From an uncultured Rickettsiales bacterium (GTDB lineage: Bacteria; Pseudomonadota; Alphaproteobacteria; Rickettsiales; Deianiraeaceae), in assembly GCA_905480015.1 (NCBI GenBank), contig CAJQOT010000095.1, forward strand, positions 1-34,239: a stretch of 34,239 nt of DNA. The letters run 5' to 3'. Position numbers and translations under genes: made by a program. The notes below the pieces were generated by a model. It saw only the letters and a list, made by a program, of their open reading frames with translations, did not search any database and had not been told where the DNA came from. Shown one piece after another: positions 6,635 through 14,862 of the stretch (position 1 is its first letter; every line of letters begins with the position of its first letter).

Positions 6635-8116
6635 TCACCATCCAATTTTTTTGAGAAATGAAGCATATGTTCCTTCAAAAAGAAAGGTTTTCTCCCCATC
6701 AAAAACAATCAACTTCGTCGCAATTTCATGCAGGAAGTATTCATTATGCGTCACCATAATTGTTGCACCTTTAAATTCTTTTATCGCACCCATCAAAGAT
6801 TCACAAGATTCCATATCAAAGTGGTTCGTTGGCTCATCTAAAAGTAATAAATTTACTGGCGTAAGCAATATTTTGCCAAGCATTACACGGCTTTTTTCCC
6901 CACCAGAAAGAACGGAAATTTTCTTATGAGCTAAGTCTCCTGGGAATAACATATTCGCGCACGTCCTTCTAATTTTGCTATAATCCGCAGCAGAATCTAC
7001 AGTTTCCATTTCTTCACAAATAGAATTATCTGAATGAAGTCTATCAATATTCATTTGCCCAAAATATCCAACCTCTACCTTACTATGCATTCCAATGCTA
7101 CCCGACAAAGGTTCATTGCTTCCGGCCAATAATTGTAATAATGTTGACTTTCCCTTACCATTTTTACCAATTACACAAACTTTATCATCTGATTTAATCG
7201 TAAAGCTAAGATTTTCAATTAGCGGGTTGTCTTCTGTGTAACCAAATGTTAAATTTTTCACAGCAATAACTTCGTTGCTACCAGTTAAAGCAGTGTAATT
7301 AAAGTGAAAATCTAGTGTTTCAATATCTGAAAGTTTTACCTTTTGCTCTTGTTTATCAAGCATTTTAATTCTAGACTGAACCATCGCCGCTTTACTTGCC
7401 TTCGCCTTAAAGCGGTTAATCAATGCTTGAGTTTTTGCACGCTCTCTCTCTTCATTGACGCGAGTCTTCTCATAAATTTCCTCCTCAACAGCAATTTGAT
7501 CCTTAATTTTCGCAGTTTTTCCAGAAATTTTACGAAATTGATTGCGATGTATTATCATCGTATGTGTAATGAGGCTGTCCATAAAAGACCTATCATGTGT
7601 AATCAAAACCAAACTACCATCCCATTTCTTCAAAAATTTCCCAAGCCATCTAATTGATGAAATATCCAAATAGTTTGTTGGCTCATCAAGTAACAAAATA
7701 TCTGGATCCATTAACAGCAACTTCGCCAAATTAATTTTTATTTGATACCCGCCCGAAAACTCCTTCGGATTCATCAACATTTGTTCGTCAGTAAAGCCAA
7801 GTCCTGTTAAAATTTTCTCTCCTTTCCAACTTTCATACTCTCTTTCAGGCTCCAGTACAGAACATACCTCCTCTACAACACTATCCATTGTAAATTTTAA
7901 ATGTTGGTCAAGGTAGCCAATTTTACAATACTCTGGAACCGTCAATGTACCTTCACTTGGTGTATGTTCGCCTGTAATTAGCTTAAATAATGTACTTTTA
8001 CCACTACCATTCCTTCCAATCAATCCAATTTTTTCACCATCATTGATAATAAAATCCGCATCACCAAAAACTACTCTTCCACCAAATTCAATTGTTAAAC
8101 CTTTTGCACTAATCAT
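6635..8116 (-). CDS. ABC-F family ATPase
   Basis: Soluble protein with two ABC ATPase domains and no membrane segments, the layout of ABC-F translation factors that act at the ribosome E site. Domain 1 (about 1-205) has Walker A GRNGSGKST near 35, signature FSGGYQ, and Walker B ILLLDEPTNYLD. A charged linker (about 205-260, EERERAKTQ) follows. Domain 2 (about 275-490) has GKNGKGKST, LSGGEKSR and LLLLDEPTNHFD. The 493 aa length is at the short end of the family (about 530-640). I cannot assign EttA, Uup, YbiT or YheS with confidence. It lies upstream of ispA on the same strand with a 92-nt gap. Confidence 0.88.
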   Translation of the reverse strand: MISAKGLTIEFGGRVVFGDADFIINDGEKIGLIGRNGSGKSTLFKLITGEHTPSEGTLTVPEYCKIGYLDQHLKFTMDSVVEEVCSVLEPEREYESWKGEKILTGLGFTDEQMLMNPKEFSGGYQIKINLAKLLLMDPDILLLDEPTNYLDISSIRWLGKFLKKWDGSLVLITHDRSFMDSLITHTMIIHRNQFRKISGKTAKIKDQIAVEEEIYEKTRVNEERERAKTQALINRFKAKASKAAMVQSRIKMLDKQEQKVKLSDIETLDFHFNYTALTGSNEVIAVKNLTFGYTEDNPLIENLSFTIKSDDKVCVIGKNGKGKSTLLQLLAGSNEPLSGSIGMHSKVEVGYFGQMNIDRLHSDNSICEEMETVDSAADYSKIRRTCANMLFPGDLAHKKISVLSGGEKSRVMLGKILLTPVNLLLLDEPTNHFDMESCESLMGAIKEFKGATIMVTHNEYFLHEIATKLIVFDGEKTFLFEGTYASFLKKIGW

Positions 8117-8389
8117 TGTTATTAAGTATAAAAACTACCATTACTAACAAAGAATTTATTTTTCAATAGTTTATATTATATTAATATTTTACTGCGGCGT
8201 CAATGTTTATACACATACATTACGGTAATAAATTATTTTTGTAGCTGAAGACTTAAAAAAACATAAAGATCATTCAATTAGCTTGGTGGATAGAGCACAA
8301 AGCAAGTTAAGGAAATGCAAAATATGGGCTATGTAAGTTTAGAGGAGTGCTTCAAGAAAATTGTGAAACACAAGTATAATCTTTTTGTT

Positions 8390-9613
8390 TTAGATTTTTA
8401 CCCTTACAATGCGTTTTTTACCAACTTGAATTATAGAGCCATCATTAACATTGTGCTGAATATCACTGCATAAACACTTATCAATTTTAACCGCATTTTG
8501 ATTAATAAGTTTTTTTGCCTCTGCCTTGCTTTTCACAAAACAAATATCTACAAGTACATCTACAATGTTTAGATTGGTAATAAAAATTTCCTCCATATTC
8601 GTATTTACTTGAGACTTCTCATAAATATCCATGGCGGAATGAAGGGCATCGTTTGCGAGTTTTTCACCGTGAGCAATTTTTGTAGCTTCAAATGCAAGAA
8701 TTTTTTTCGCTTCGTTAACCTCCTTACCTCTTAAATTTTCATATCTTTGCACTTCCGTCATTGGCAATTCAGTGAAAAACCTTAAACACTTTCCAATGTC
8801 ATCATCGGCAATGTTACGAAAATACTGGAAATACTCAAAGTGCGACAGGAGGTCTTTTGTAAGCCAAATCGCCCCATCTGTACTTTTCCCCATTTTTGAC
8901 CCATCAGATTTCGTAATAAGCGGACAAGTTAAACCAAAACTTTTCGCTTGTTTTTGTTCTTTCTCAAAATAAACTCTACGAATTAATTCTACACCCTGTA
9001 TAATATTGCCCCACTGGTCGGAGCCTCCAATTTGCAAAACACATTCTTTGCCTTTAAAGAGATGTAGAAAATCATATGCTTGCATCAGCATATAATTAAA
9101 CTCGGTAAATGTTAAAGATCCCCTCTCCATTCTCAGTGAGACTGAATCCATTGCAGACATTCTGTCAATTGTAAAATGCCTACCAATTTCTTGAAGTAAA
9201 TCAATATACCCCACACGCATAAACCACTCACCGTTATTCACAATTTCAAGACGATCACCATTCAAAAATTGATGCAAATTATGAGATATCCCCGTAAGGT
9301 TTTCAGAAATTTGTGTATCCGTTAAGATTGGTCGCGCGGTGTCTCTGCCGGTTGGGTCTCCAATTTTTGTTGTGGCACCACCAAGGAGTGTAATCACATT
9401 GTGATCAAACTTTTGAAATGCACGAAGCATCATTAGTGTCATTAAATTTCCAGCATGAAGAGACTTGGCTGTCAAGTCATATCCACTATACAAAGTAATG
9501 CTATTGTCAACGCACATATCATCAAGGGTTGATAAATCTGTACAATCCTTAATAAAGCCCCTCTCTTGAAGGTAATTTAGCACATCAGACTTTAATTTAA
9601 TATCAGTCTTCAT
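8390..9613 (-). CDS. tyrS: Tyrosyl-tRNA synthetase
   Basis: Class I aminoacyl-tRNA synthetase charging tRNA-Tyr. 407 aa, normal length. The HIGH-type motif is HAGN at 53-56 and the KMSKS-type motif is KMGKS at 240-244. SGYDLTA, GGATTKIGDPTGR and GGSDQWGN are the tyrosine and ATP-binding segments of TyrS. The C-terminal 60 residues form an S4 RNA-binding domain (KSKAEAKKLI, then a VxVGKK(K)R-like end). The ATG overlaps the efp stop by 4 nt, so the two are co-translated. Confidence 0.96.
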   Translation of the reverse strand: MKTDIKLKSDVLNYLQERGFIKDCTDLSTLDDMCVDNSITLYSGYDLTAKSLHAGNLMTLMMLRAFQKFDHNVITLLGGATTKIGDPTGRDTARPILTDTQISENLTGISHNLHQFLNGDRLEIVNNGEWFMRVGYIDLLQEIGRHFTIDRMSAMDSVSLRMERGSLTFTEFNYMLMQAYDFLHLFKGKECVLQIGGSDQWGNIIQGVELIRRVYFEKEQKQAKSFGLTCPLITKSDGSKMGKSTDGAIWLTKDLLSHFEYFQYFRNIADDDIGKCLRFFTELPMTEVQRYENLRGKEVNEAKKILAFEATKIAHGEKLANDALHSAMDIYEKSQVNTNMEEIFITNLNIVDVLVDICFVKSKAEAKKLINQNAVKIDKCLCSDIQHNVNDGSIIQVGKKRIVRVKI

Positions 9614-10170
9614 TTTTTACGCTCAACATATTCCCATGTTTCTGTATTAATAACAATAGTCTCTCCCATGCCTATAAACGGAGGAACCGAAAGCTTAAAT
9701 CCATTTTCTAATGTCGCAGGTTTAAATGAATTTGTTGCAGTTTGGTTTTTAATAGCTAACTCTGTCTCTTTAATAACACCAACAACCTTTGTTGGCAAAA
9801 ACACATTGATAACATTGTCTTCCACAATTTCAAGGGTCAGCTCTACATCTTCATTGACAAAAAGCCTACCATTACCAAACAATTCATATTGCACTTCAAT
9901 TTGGTCAAAAGTGTCAGCAAACATTAACACCATCGCCGATCCATCGTCATACATAAGCGATGCCTTTCTAGTTTCAACAAACACCATGTCAACAGTTGTA
10001 TCCGAACGAAATCTCGTGTTGAGTTTTGCTCCCGTTTTGATATTTTTTAATTCCGCCTGTATAAAAGCACCGCCCTTACCTGGTTTGACATGCTCCGTTT
10101 TAACTACTTTATAATTTCCACCATCTAATTTTACAACATTTCCGTGTTTTAAATCATTCGCAATTGGCAT
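9610..10170 (-). CDS. efp: Elongation factor P
   Basis: Relieves ribosome stalling at polyproline. 186 aa, normal length. KOW-like N-terminal domain with KPGKGGAF; the lysine at residue 32 corresponds to the modified Lys34 of E. coli EF-P. The middle OB domain begins DMVFVETR and the C-terminal OB domain ends VPPFIGMGETIVINTETWEYVER, as in the family. No epmA/epmB modification genes are in the window. It has its own promoter-like sequence at 10220-10193 and heads an efp-tyrS operon. Confidence 0.96.
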   Translation of the reverse strand: MPIANDLKHGNVVKLDGGNYKVVKTEHVKPGKGGAFIQAELKNIKTGAKLNTRFRSDTTVDMVFVETRKASLMYDDGSAMVLMFADTFDQIEVQYELFGNGRLFVNEDVELTLEIVEDNVINVFLPTKVVGVIKETELAIKNQTATNSFKPATLENGFKLSVPPFIGMGETIVINTETWEYVERKK

Positions 10171-10192
10171 ATGTTTTAAAAAATTCTCTCCA

Positions 10193-10220
10193 AATATAAG
10201 GGCGGTTTCCCATCAGTCAA
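10193..10220 (-). promoter_or_regulatory. Likely promoter of efp-tyrS
   Basis: Minus strand TTGACT (10220-10215), 16-nt spacer, TATATT (10198-10193). A GGAGAG sequence follows at 10191-10186, about 15 nt before the efp ATG at 10170. Confidence 0.5.
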
Positions 10221-10358
10221 GAAATTTGTTTTACAAAGCTACAACAACAGCGGCTAAACGCTTATCATGTGGCATAAATATCAAGTCTTTTAAGAAAAAT
10301 AAGTATATTAATACCTAATAGTATTGGCAGAAAACACTTGACTTACAATGAAAGTAAT

Positions 10359-10376
10359 TTTGCATTTATATGCAAA
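10359..10376. promoter_or_regulatory. Perfect palindrome just before trmD
   Basis: TTTGCAT, four bases, ATGCAAA: 7-bp inverted arms, 15 nt before the preferred trmD ATG at 10391. TTGACT at 10338-10343 lies just upstream, so a -10 region would overlap the palindrome. It could be an operator or mRNA hairpin; there is no direct evidence of function. Confidence 0.3.
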
Positions 10377-10390
10377 TAGTTGTAAATACA

Positions 10391-11098
10391 ATGAATTTTA
10401 CAGTGTTAACTTTGTACCCCGAAGCATTTCCTGGAACACTTGGGCTTTCAATTGCAGGAAGATCTATTGGAAGTAAGTGGAATCTTGATGTTGTGAATTT
10501 GAGAGACTACGGCCTTGGTAAACATAAACAGGTTGACGACGAAGTGTATGGTGGGGGTAGTGGAATGTTAATGCGTCCCGATGTGATTGGTCACGCCTTG
10601 GAGGACTGCCTGCGTGATAAAACCTCACCCTTAATCTTATTAACATCGCCATCTGGAATTACATTTAACCAAAAAATTGCCACAAGTATTTCAAACTCAA
10701 AACGAGACATCATAATTATTTGTGGAAGATTTGAAGGTGTAGATTGCCGCGTTGTTGAATACTTCAATATTCTTCAAGTAAGTATTGGTAACTTTGTTGT
10801 CTTTGGTGGAGAGGTCGTAGCGATGTGTATCATGGAATCCATCATAAGACTTCAAGACGGTGTATGTGGTAATGGCGAATCCATTGCAGAGGAATCTTTT
10901 GCCGTTGGAACAGAGTTTGAAAACCTTATGGAGTATCCGCAGTATACAAGACCACATATGTGGAATGGTATTGAGGTTCCGAGTATTCTTCGCTCTGGAC
11001 ACCACGCACAAATTAAGAAATGGAGACTTGAAGAGGCACAAAAGGTAACGAAATTTTCTGTAAAACAACAAAGTAAAATAAATACCCGTAAGTTTTAA
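10391..11098 (+). CDS. trmD: tRNA (guanine-37-N1)-methyltransferase
   Basis: SPOUT-fold SAM-dependent enzyme that makes m1G37 in tRNAs and prevents +1 frameshifting. The family N-terminus (MxFxVLTLxPExFPG) fits the ATG at 10391, giving 235 aa; an ATG at 10370 would add seven residues. Knot motifs are present: LTSPSG, IICGRFEGVD, and a third motif region in which the usual IGDYVLSGGE is replaced by IGNFVVFGGE. The C-terminal EYPQYTRP and LRSGHH segments are conserved. No rpsP, rimM or rplS gene, the usual neighbours, is adjacent. Confidence 0.95.
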   Translation: MNFTVLTLYPEAFPGTLGLSIAGRSIGSKWNLDVVNLRDYGLGKHKQVDDEVYGGGSGMLMRPDVIGHALEDCLRDKTSPLILLTSPSGITFNQKIATSISNSKRDIIIICGRFEGVDCRVVEYFNILQVSIGNFVVFGGEVVAMCIMESIIRLQDGVCGNGESIAEESFAVGTEFENLMEYPQYTRPHMWNGIEVPSILRSGHHAQIKKWRLEEAQKVTKFSVKQQSKINTRKF

Positions 11099-11148
11099 TT
11101 TACCTTTTATTGTGACGATGTAAATATTCGTATGTATATCTTGTGTAA

Positions 11149-11537
11149 GAAAGTCAGAATAATAGAAAACAAGGCAATGTTATTGATTTTGAAATAGGTG
11201 CAAGAGGATACAAAGCAGCAAAGAAGCTGTTTTGTAGGAATAATCATAACTTATATTCAACTGATAATTATCCAGTTTACTGAAAAGTTATTCCAAAAGA
11301 AAGACACATAACTGGAAAAATGTACACCAAGGAATAGAGAGTTTGAATGGTAGAATAATATATTACCTAGCTAGATTTTATCGTAAAGGCAAGTGTTATA
11401 GTAAATCAATTGAGATGATGATAGCAAGTTCTTGTTATTTCATAGAGATTTATTGTCTATTTTTTTTGAATAGTGTTAAATTTTATTTAAAAGTGCTTGA
11501 CAAACACCAAGAAATTGAGTATTATAAAGTACATTAA
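11149..11537 (+). pseudogene. IS1-family transposase remnant (InsB C-terminal half)
   Basis: Decayed copy of an IS1 transposase. In one frame, from 11149, the translation reads RKQGNVIDFEIGARGYKAAK, then STDNYPVY with a catalytic Asp of the DDE type, then a TGA stop at 11281 and on to KVIPKERHITGKMYT. A single missing base near 11328 shifts the frame to QGIESLNGRIIYYLARF and CYSKSIEMM, the conserved end of IS1 InsB. The conserved part ends near 11470; the open frame runs to 11537. The 5' half of the element is not recognisable and I could not define terminal inverted repeats. It cannot encode an active enzyme. Confidence 0.85.
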
Positions 11538-11568
11538 CAACTAGTTAATGCTTCATAAAGCTGTTTTA

Positions 11569-11593
11569 TAGGAGGGGGCTCGCCCCCTTCCTA
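11569..11593. terminator. GC-rich hairpin upstream of tadA
   Basis: Stem TAGGAGGGGG with partner CCCCCTTCCTA (one bulged T) around a CTCG loop. It is exceptionally GC-rich for this genome. No clear T run follows on the plus strand; on the minus strand the flanking bases are mixed. It may be a terminator or a remnant end of the nearby IS fossil. Confidence 0.4.
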
Positions 11594-11615
11594 CACACTT
11601 TAACTAACAAAATAA

Positions 11616-12059
11616 ATGTTTAAAAATTACCAACAATTAGCATTGCAAGAAGCAAAGAATGCACTTAAAAATGGAGAGGTTCCCGTAGGTGCAGTGGCTG
11701 TTTGTGATGGCGTTGTTATTGCGAGGGCTTACAACCGGAGTGAGGAGCATCGCAATAAGACTTTACATGCAGAGATGGTTATTATTGATGAGTTGCGTAA
11801 AATTTATGGCAATACGCATTTTTTTGGAAAAAATATTGCTATTTATGTAACACTGGAGCCGTGTTGTATGTGTCTTTCTGCAATGTCAATGTGTGGTATT
11901 AAATGTATATACTATATGCTGGAAGATGGCAAATTTGGGGGAGTAAGTAGAATTTTTACAGAAAGCTCTTCGTACTTTAAACCTGATATATATTATATAT
12001 ACAATGAGGAATATCATGTACTTTTGAAAGAATTTTTTGAAAATATCCGTAATTCTTGA
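11616..12059 (+). CDS. tadA: tRNA-specific adenosine deaminase
   Basis: Converts A34 to inosine in tRNA-Arg(ACG). 147 aa, normal for TadA. The zinc-dependent deaminase signature is complete: HAE at 51-53 (zinc ligand His51, catalytic Glu53) and PCCMC at 82-86 (zinc ligands Cys83, Cys86). VPVGAV near the N-terminus and DGKFGGVSR are TadA features; cytidine deaminases differ here. ATG at 11616 without a clear SD. It follows the IS1 fossil and the GC-rich hairpin, so it is probably transcribed from its own promoter. Confidence 0.93.
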   Translation: MFKNYQQLALQEAKNALKNGEVPVGAVAVCDGVVIARAYNRSEEHRNKTLHAEMVIIDELRKIYGNTHFFGKNIAIYVTLEPCCMCLSAMSMCGIKCIYYMLEDGKFGGVSRIFTESSSYFKPDIYYIYNEEYHVLLKEFFENIRNS

Positions 12060-12106
12060 CTTATAAGTTTTAAAGTGTTATCAATCGGGTAAACTATTTG
12101 CTCACA

Positions 12107-12727
12107 ATGAAACTCCATAATATTTGCCATAACGACCTTCCTTCGAACGTACAATTTTCTGGCTCCGTTGCCATTGATACTGAGGCACTTGGTTTAAATA
12201 TTACACGAGACCGCATTTGCCTTGTACAGCTTTCAGATGAAAACCAAAATGTTTATTTTGTAAAATTTGATGGAAAAGATTATTCTGCACCAAATTTGCG
12301 TAAATTACTTGAAGACCAGTCAATTGTAAAAATTTTTCACTATGCAAGGTTCGATGTTGCATCGCTTTCACATTATTTGAACATTCCCACAATTACACCT
12401 ATTTTTTGTACAAAAATTGCGTCTAAACTTGTTAGAACATATACAGATGCCCATGGGTTAAAGTCTTTGTGTAAAGAGCTTTTGAATGTTGACCTTGAAA
12501 AAGAAAGTCAAACTTCTTACTGGGCGGCGGAACACCTTACGGATAAACAGAAAAGATATGCTGCAAATGATGTTTTACACCTTCATCAAATAAAAGAAAT
12601 TCTTGAAGAAAGATTGCAATTGCATGGTAGAATGGATATTGCACGCAGTTTTTTTGACATTATCAATGTTGTTTGTAAGTGTGATACAATTGGATTTGAC
12701 CCTGCGTCCATCTTAAATCATCATTAA
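12107..12727 (+). CDS. rnd: RNase D-type 3'-5' exoribonuclease, short form
   Basis: 206 aa, containing only the DEDD exonuclease domain without HRDC domains. All four acidic residues and the tyrosine are visible: AIDTE (Asp24, Glu26), FHYARFDVA (Asp83), and YAANDV (Tyr151, Asp155), a DEDDy nuclease. Family role: trimming tRNA 3' ends. A TTG at 12098 would add three residues, but ATG at 12107 is preferred. A longer RNase D-like gene with degraded motifs lies at 21759-22853, so this short form is the likely active copy. Confidence 0.9.
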   Translation: MKLHNICHNDLPSNVQFSGSVAIDTEALGLNITRDRICLVQLSDENQNVYFVKFDGKDYSAPNLRKLLEDQSIVKIFHYARFDVASLSHYLNIPTITPIFCTKIASKLVRTYTDAHGLKSLCKELLNVDLEKESQTSYWAAEHLTDKQKRYAANDVLHLHQIKEILEERLQLHGRMDIARSFFDIINVVCKCDTIGFDPASILNHH

Positions 12728-12767
12728 CAAATTTAACAGCTTCAATTGTCAAAAGTTATAAAAAACT

Positions 12768-13184
12768 ATGAAAAAAGATTTAGATTTGATTAGAGCTATA
12801 TTATTAGACATTGAAGAATGTGAGAGTAATGGAAAATTAAAGATGAATAATTTTTTCAATCAGTGGAAAAGTTTATGTCCAAAAGATATAAAAGAGGAAA
12901 ATCGTGAAGAATATGTATTGTATCAAATCGAGCAAATTCAAGAAAGTGGATTTTTTATTCAAAAATGGGTTGCTGTTGATTACTCATCATTAGGAAACAT
13001 TGTGACATCTGTTGGTATATTCAAAGGAATATCTCCGCAAGGTCATGTTTTTATAGACTCTATTCGCCACAAAGATATTTTTGAGAAAATTAAAGCAACA
13101 GCAGAAGAAAATGGTGGAAGTTTTGCATTGGAAACAATAAAAGAACTTGGAATGAGCTATTTAAAGAAAAAAATTGGATTATAA
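12768..13184 (+). CDS. DUF2513 family protein, phage-associated
   Basis: 138 aa. Fits DUF2513: N-terminus MKKDLDLIRAILLDIEE, a middle YQIEQIQESGFF region, GHVFIDSIRHKDIFEKIK (family GHEFLDxIRxxxxWxxxK), and the closing IKELGMSYLKKKIGL. The family is common in prophages and plasmids and its function is unknown; the fold is likely winged-helix-like by secondary-structure order. No SD seen. The stop and the next ATG overlap as TAATG, coupling it to the methyltransferase gene. Confidence 0.75.
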   Translation: MKKDLDLIRAILLDIEECESNGKLKMNNFFNQWKSLCPKDIKEENREEYVLYQIEQIQESGFFIQKWVAVDYSSLGNIVTSVGIFKGISPQGHVFIDSIRHKDIFEKIKATAEENGGSFALETIKELGMSYLKKKIGL

Positions 13185-13831
13185 TGCAATACCAAACAAA
13201 CGCAGTTTTACAAAAAATAATAGCACAAAAGCTTATCAGTTTAGCACACAATCAATATGATTGCCATGGTAAAAGCATTCTTGATGTCGGTTCTGGCACG
13301 GGGTTTATTGCTCAAAATTTAATTATGCACGGGGTTAAACCTCAAAACATTACACAATTTGACCGCAACCCCAATTCACTAAACATTGCAAAACAATTTG
13401 GAAATATTCAAGTTGCAGATTTTAACAAGCCCTTACATTGCAAACAAAAATTTGATGTCATATTTTCTTCTATGGCTCTTCAATGGGCAGAAAATTTACA
13501 TACAACCATAAATAATATACATAATCTTTTAAAGCAAGGTGGAAGGCTATACCTTGCCGTTCCTTTACAAGGAAGTTTAAAAGAAATGTATAATACATTG
13601 CAAATTTCACCATTTGCTTTTCCTGCACAAGAAGATATTCACACAAAGATGTCAACGTTACATAGTCAGTATTACATGGAAAATGTATACATTGCACTCA
13701 AAAATATTCATATTGCAGACCTCACCGTTGGTAACGGTGCAAACATTATAAAAAGCAAATTACTTGCAATGAAACACCAATCAACATATTGGAATATTGG
13801 ATTTTATACTTTAAAAGATACGGATTTCTAA
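13184..13831 (+). CDS. BioC-like SAM-dependent methyltransferase
   Basis: 215 aa class I methyltransferase. Motif I ILDVGSGTGF at 32-41 binds SAM, ITQFDRN is the strand-2 acidic end, and FDVIFSSMALQWAENL is the motif IV region. The SSMALQW signature and the following LLKQGGRLYLAVPLQGSLKEM are typical of BioC (malonyl-ACP O-methyltransferase, the first step of pimelate synthesis for biotin). The length is shorter than typical BioC (about 250-260). No other bio gene is in the window, so the substrate is not proven; a related methyltransferase with another role is possible. Confidence 0.72.
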   Translation: MQYQTNAVLQKIIAQKLISLAHNQYDCHGKSILDVGSGTGFIAQNLIMHGVKPQNITQFDRNPNSLNIAKQFGNIQVADFNKPLHCKQKFDVIFSSMALQWAENLHTTINNIHNLLKQGGRLYLAVPLQGSLKEMYNTLQISPFAFPAQEDIHTKMSTLHSQYYMENVYIALKNIHIADLTVGNGANIIKSKLLAMKHQSTYWNIGFYTLKDTDF

Positions 13832-13857
13832 CCTAAAACTTTTTAGAATCACGAAAT

Positions 13858-13889
13858 AAACTACCCCGACGCAAGCAATGGGGTAGTTT
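13858..13889. terminator. Terminator-like hairpin
   Basis: Perfect 10-bp stem AAACTACCCC / GGGGTAGTTT around a 12-nt loop, 27 nt after the BioC-like stop. Stem flanks are A-rich on the left and T-rich on the right, and TTTATTTTTTT follows about 20 nt downstream, so a bidirectional terminator is plausible. Confidence 0.6.
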
Positions 13890-13969
13890 GCTTTAGTAGG
13901 TTTATTTTTTTACTTGCTTTCATTGGTTTAATATGCTATTATTACTGATAGAAATATTTATATAAAGTC

Positions 13970-14833
13970 GTGATTTCATTTATTGTACTCTTCTTGATAT
14001 CAAATTTTGCATTTGCAGAATTATATAATGCAGAATATTTACCAGTTAATGTGCATGGGTATGTATCCAGCAATAGCACATACTCGTTAAATGGTGGCAC
14101 TGAACAAAAAACTACACAGGCTTACAAAAATAGTAAACTTGAAGAAAATCTTCGTAAGATTCATCAAAAATATGACACATCAATCAACTCCATCATTATT
14201 CCATCAAACGATGAAGATGTCAAAAATAAAATCAAAGGCTATAAGAAAGCTAATCACATCAAGCCATTGCCAGCCATAATTACAACAAACGCTATGAAAG
14301 GTCTTTGTAATGACATGGGTTTTAATGAAAAAAGCCAAAGAAACGCATTAGAATTTTACGGTTGCGTTACAGAGGCCATGAAGACCAAATTCACTGAAGA
14401 AACAAATAAAAATACAAAGTACAATCAAATTGATCAAAACATTGTCAAGGCTTTGCAGTCCAATACAGCAAGCAATAACTTTATTGAAAGTTTGTCCCAA
14501 TATCAAGAATTATTTAATCTGCGTAATAAAATGGATTGTCTTAAGGAAAATGACTACCATAAATGCTCAAAATCTGTTATAGAATATAAAGCATGCAATA
14601 ATAAAGTTGTAGATATGGCACGCATAGAGCATAAACGCAATAAAATTATTTGTTATGTTAAAACGGCAATTCGCTTTCCAAATCCTAGTGAATCAGAAGA
14701 AAGCACAAGGGATGCATACTACGGTGTATGTGTACATTTGATTGAAAAAAGCCTTCACAAAACAATAACAAAACACAATGCAAAATGTAATCAAATATTG
14801 ACAAAGAATAATTTAACACATTTAGCTATATAG
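13970..14833 (+). CDS. Secreted Cys-containing protein of unknown function
   Basis: 287 aa from a GTG start. Residues 1-16 form a signal peptide cut after AFA. The mature part is hydrophilic and Lys/Asn-rich with eight cysteines, all in its C-terminal two thirds (for example GLCND, FYGC, MDCL, HKCSK, YKACNN, IICY, YGVCV, AKCN), an even number that could form disulfides in the periplasm. It is not recognised as any family. It lies after a terminator-like hairpin and 29 nt before cysS. Confidence 0.6.
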   Translation: MISFIVLFLISNFAFAELYNAEYLPVNVHGYVSSNSTYSLNGGTEQKTTQAYKNSKLEENLRKIHQKYDTSINSIIIPSNDEDVKNKIKGYKKANHIKPLPAIITTNAMKGLCNDMGFNEKSQRNALEFYGCVTEAMKTKFTEETNKNTKYNQIDQNIVKALQSNTASNNFIESLSQYQELFNLRNKMDCLKENDYHKCSKSVIEYKACNNKVVDMARIEHKRNKIICYVKTAIRFPNPSESEESTRDAYYGVCVHLIEKSLHKTITKHNAKCNQILTKNNLTHLAI

Positions 14834-14862
14834 TGAAGATATATAATAAATTGTGACCAAGA

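Noticed and set aside
8275-8325. tRNA-like D-arm text (GCTTGGTGGATAGAGCAC)
   Set aside because: No acceptor stem, anticodon arm or T arm with the right spacing could be found.
8232-8545. Open frames with protein-like composition between tyrS and the ABC-F gene (for example EDLKKHKDHSISL and LEECFKKIVKHKYN)
   Set aside because: No known family, broken between frames, and the second overlaps tyrS antisense. They could be fragments of a decayed gene but support is too thin to annotate.
9668-10114. 148-codon plus-strand frame opposite efp
   Set aside because: Antisense to a complete, well-conserved efp gene.
11230-11575. 16-nt near-repeat AAGCTGTTTT(G/A)TAGGA inside the IS1 fossil and before the GC hairpin
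   Set aside because: One mismatch over 16 bases in AT-rich DNA is not enough to call an element end.
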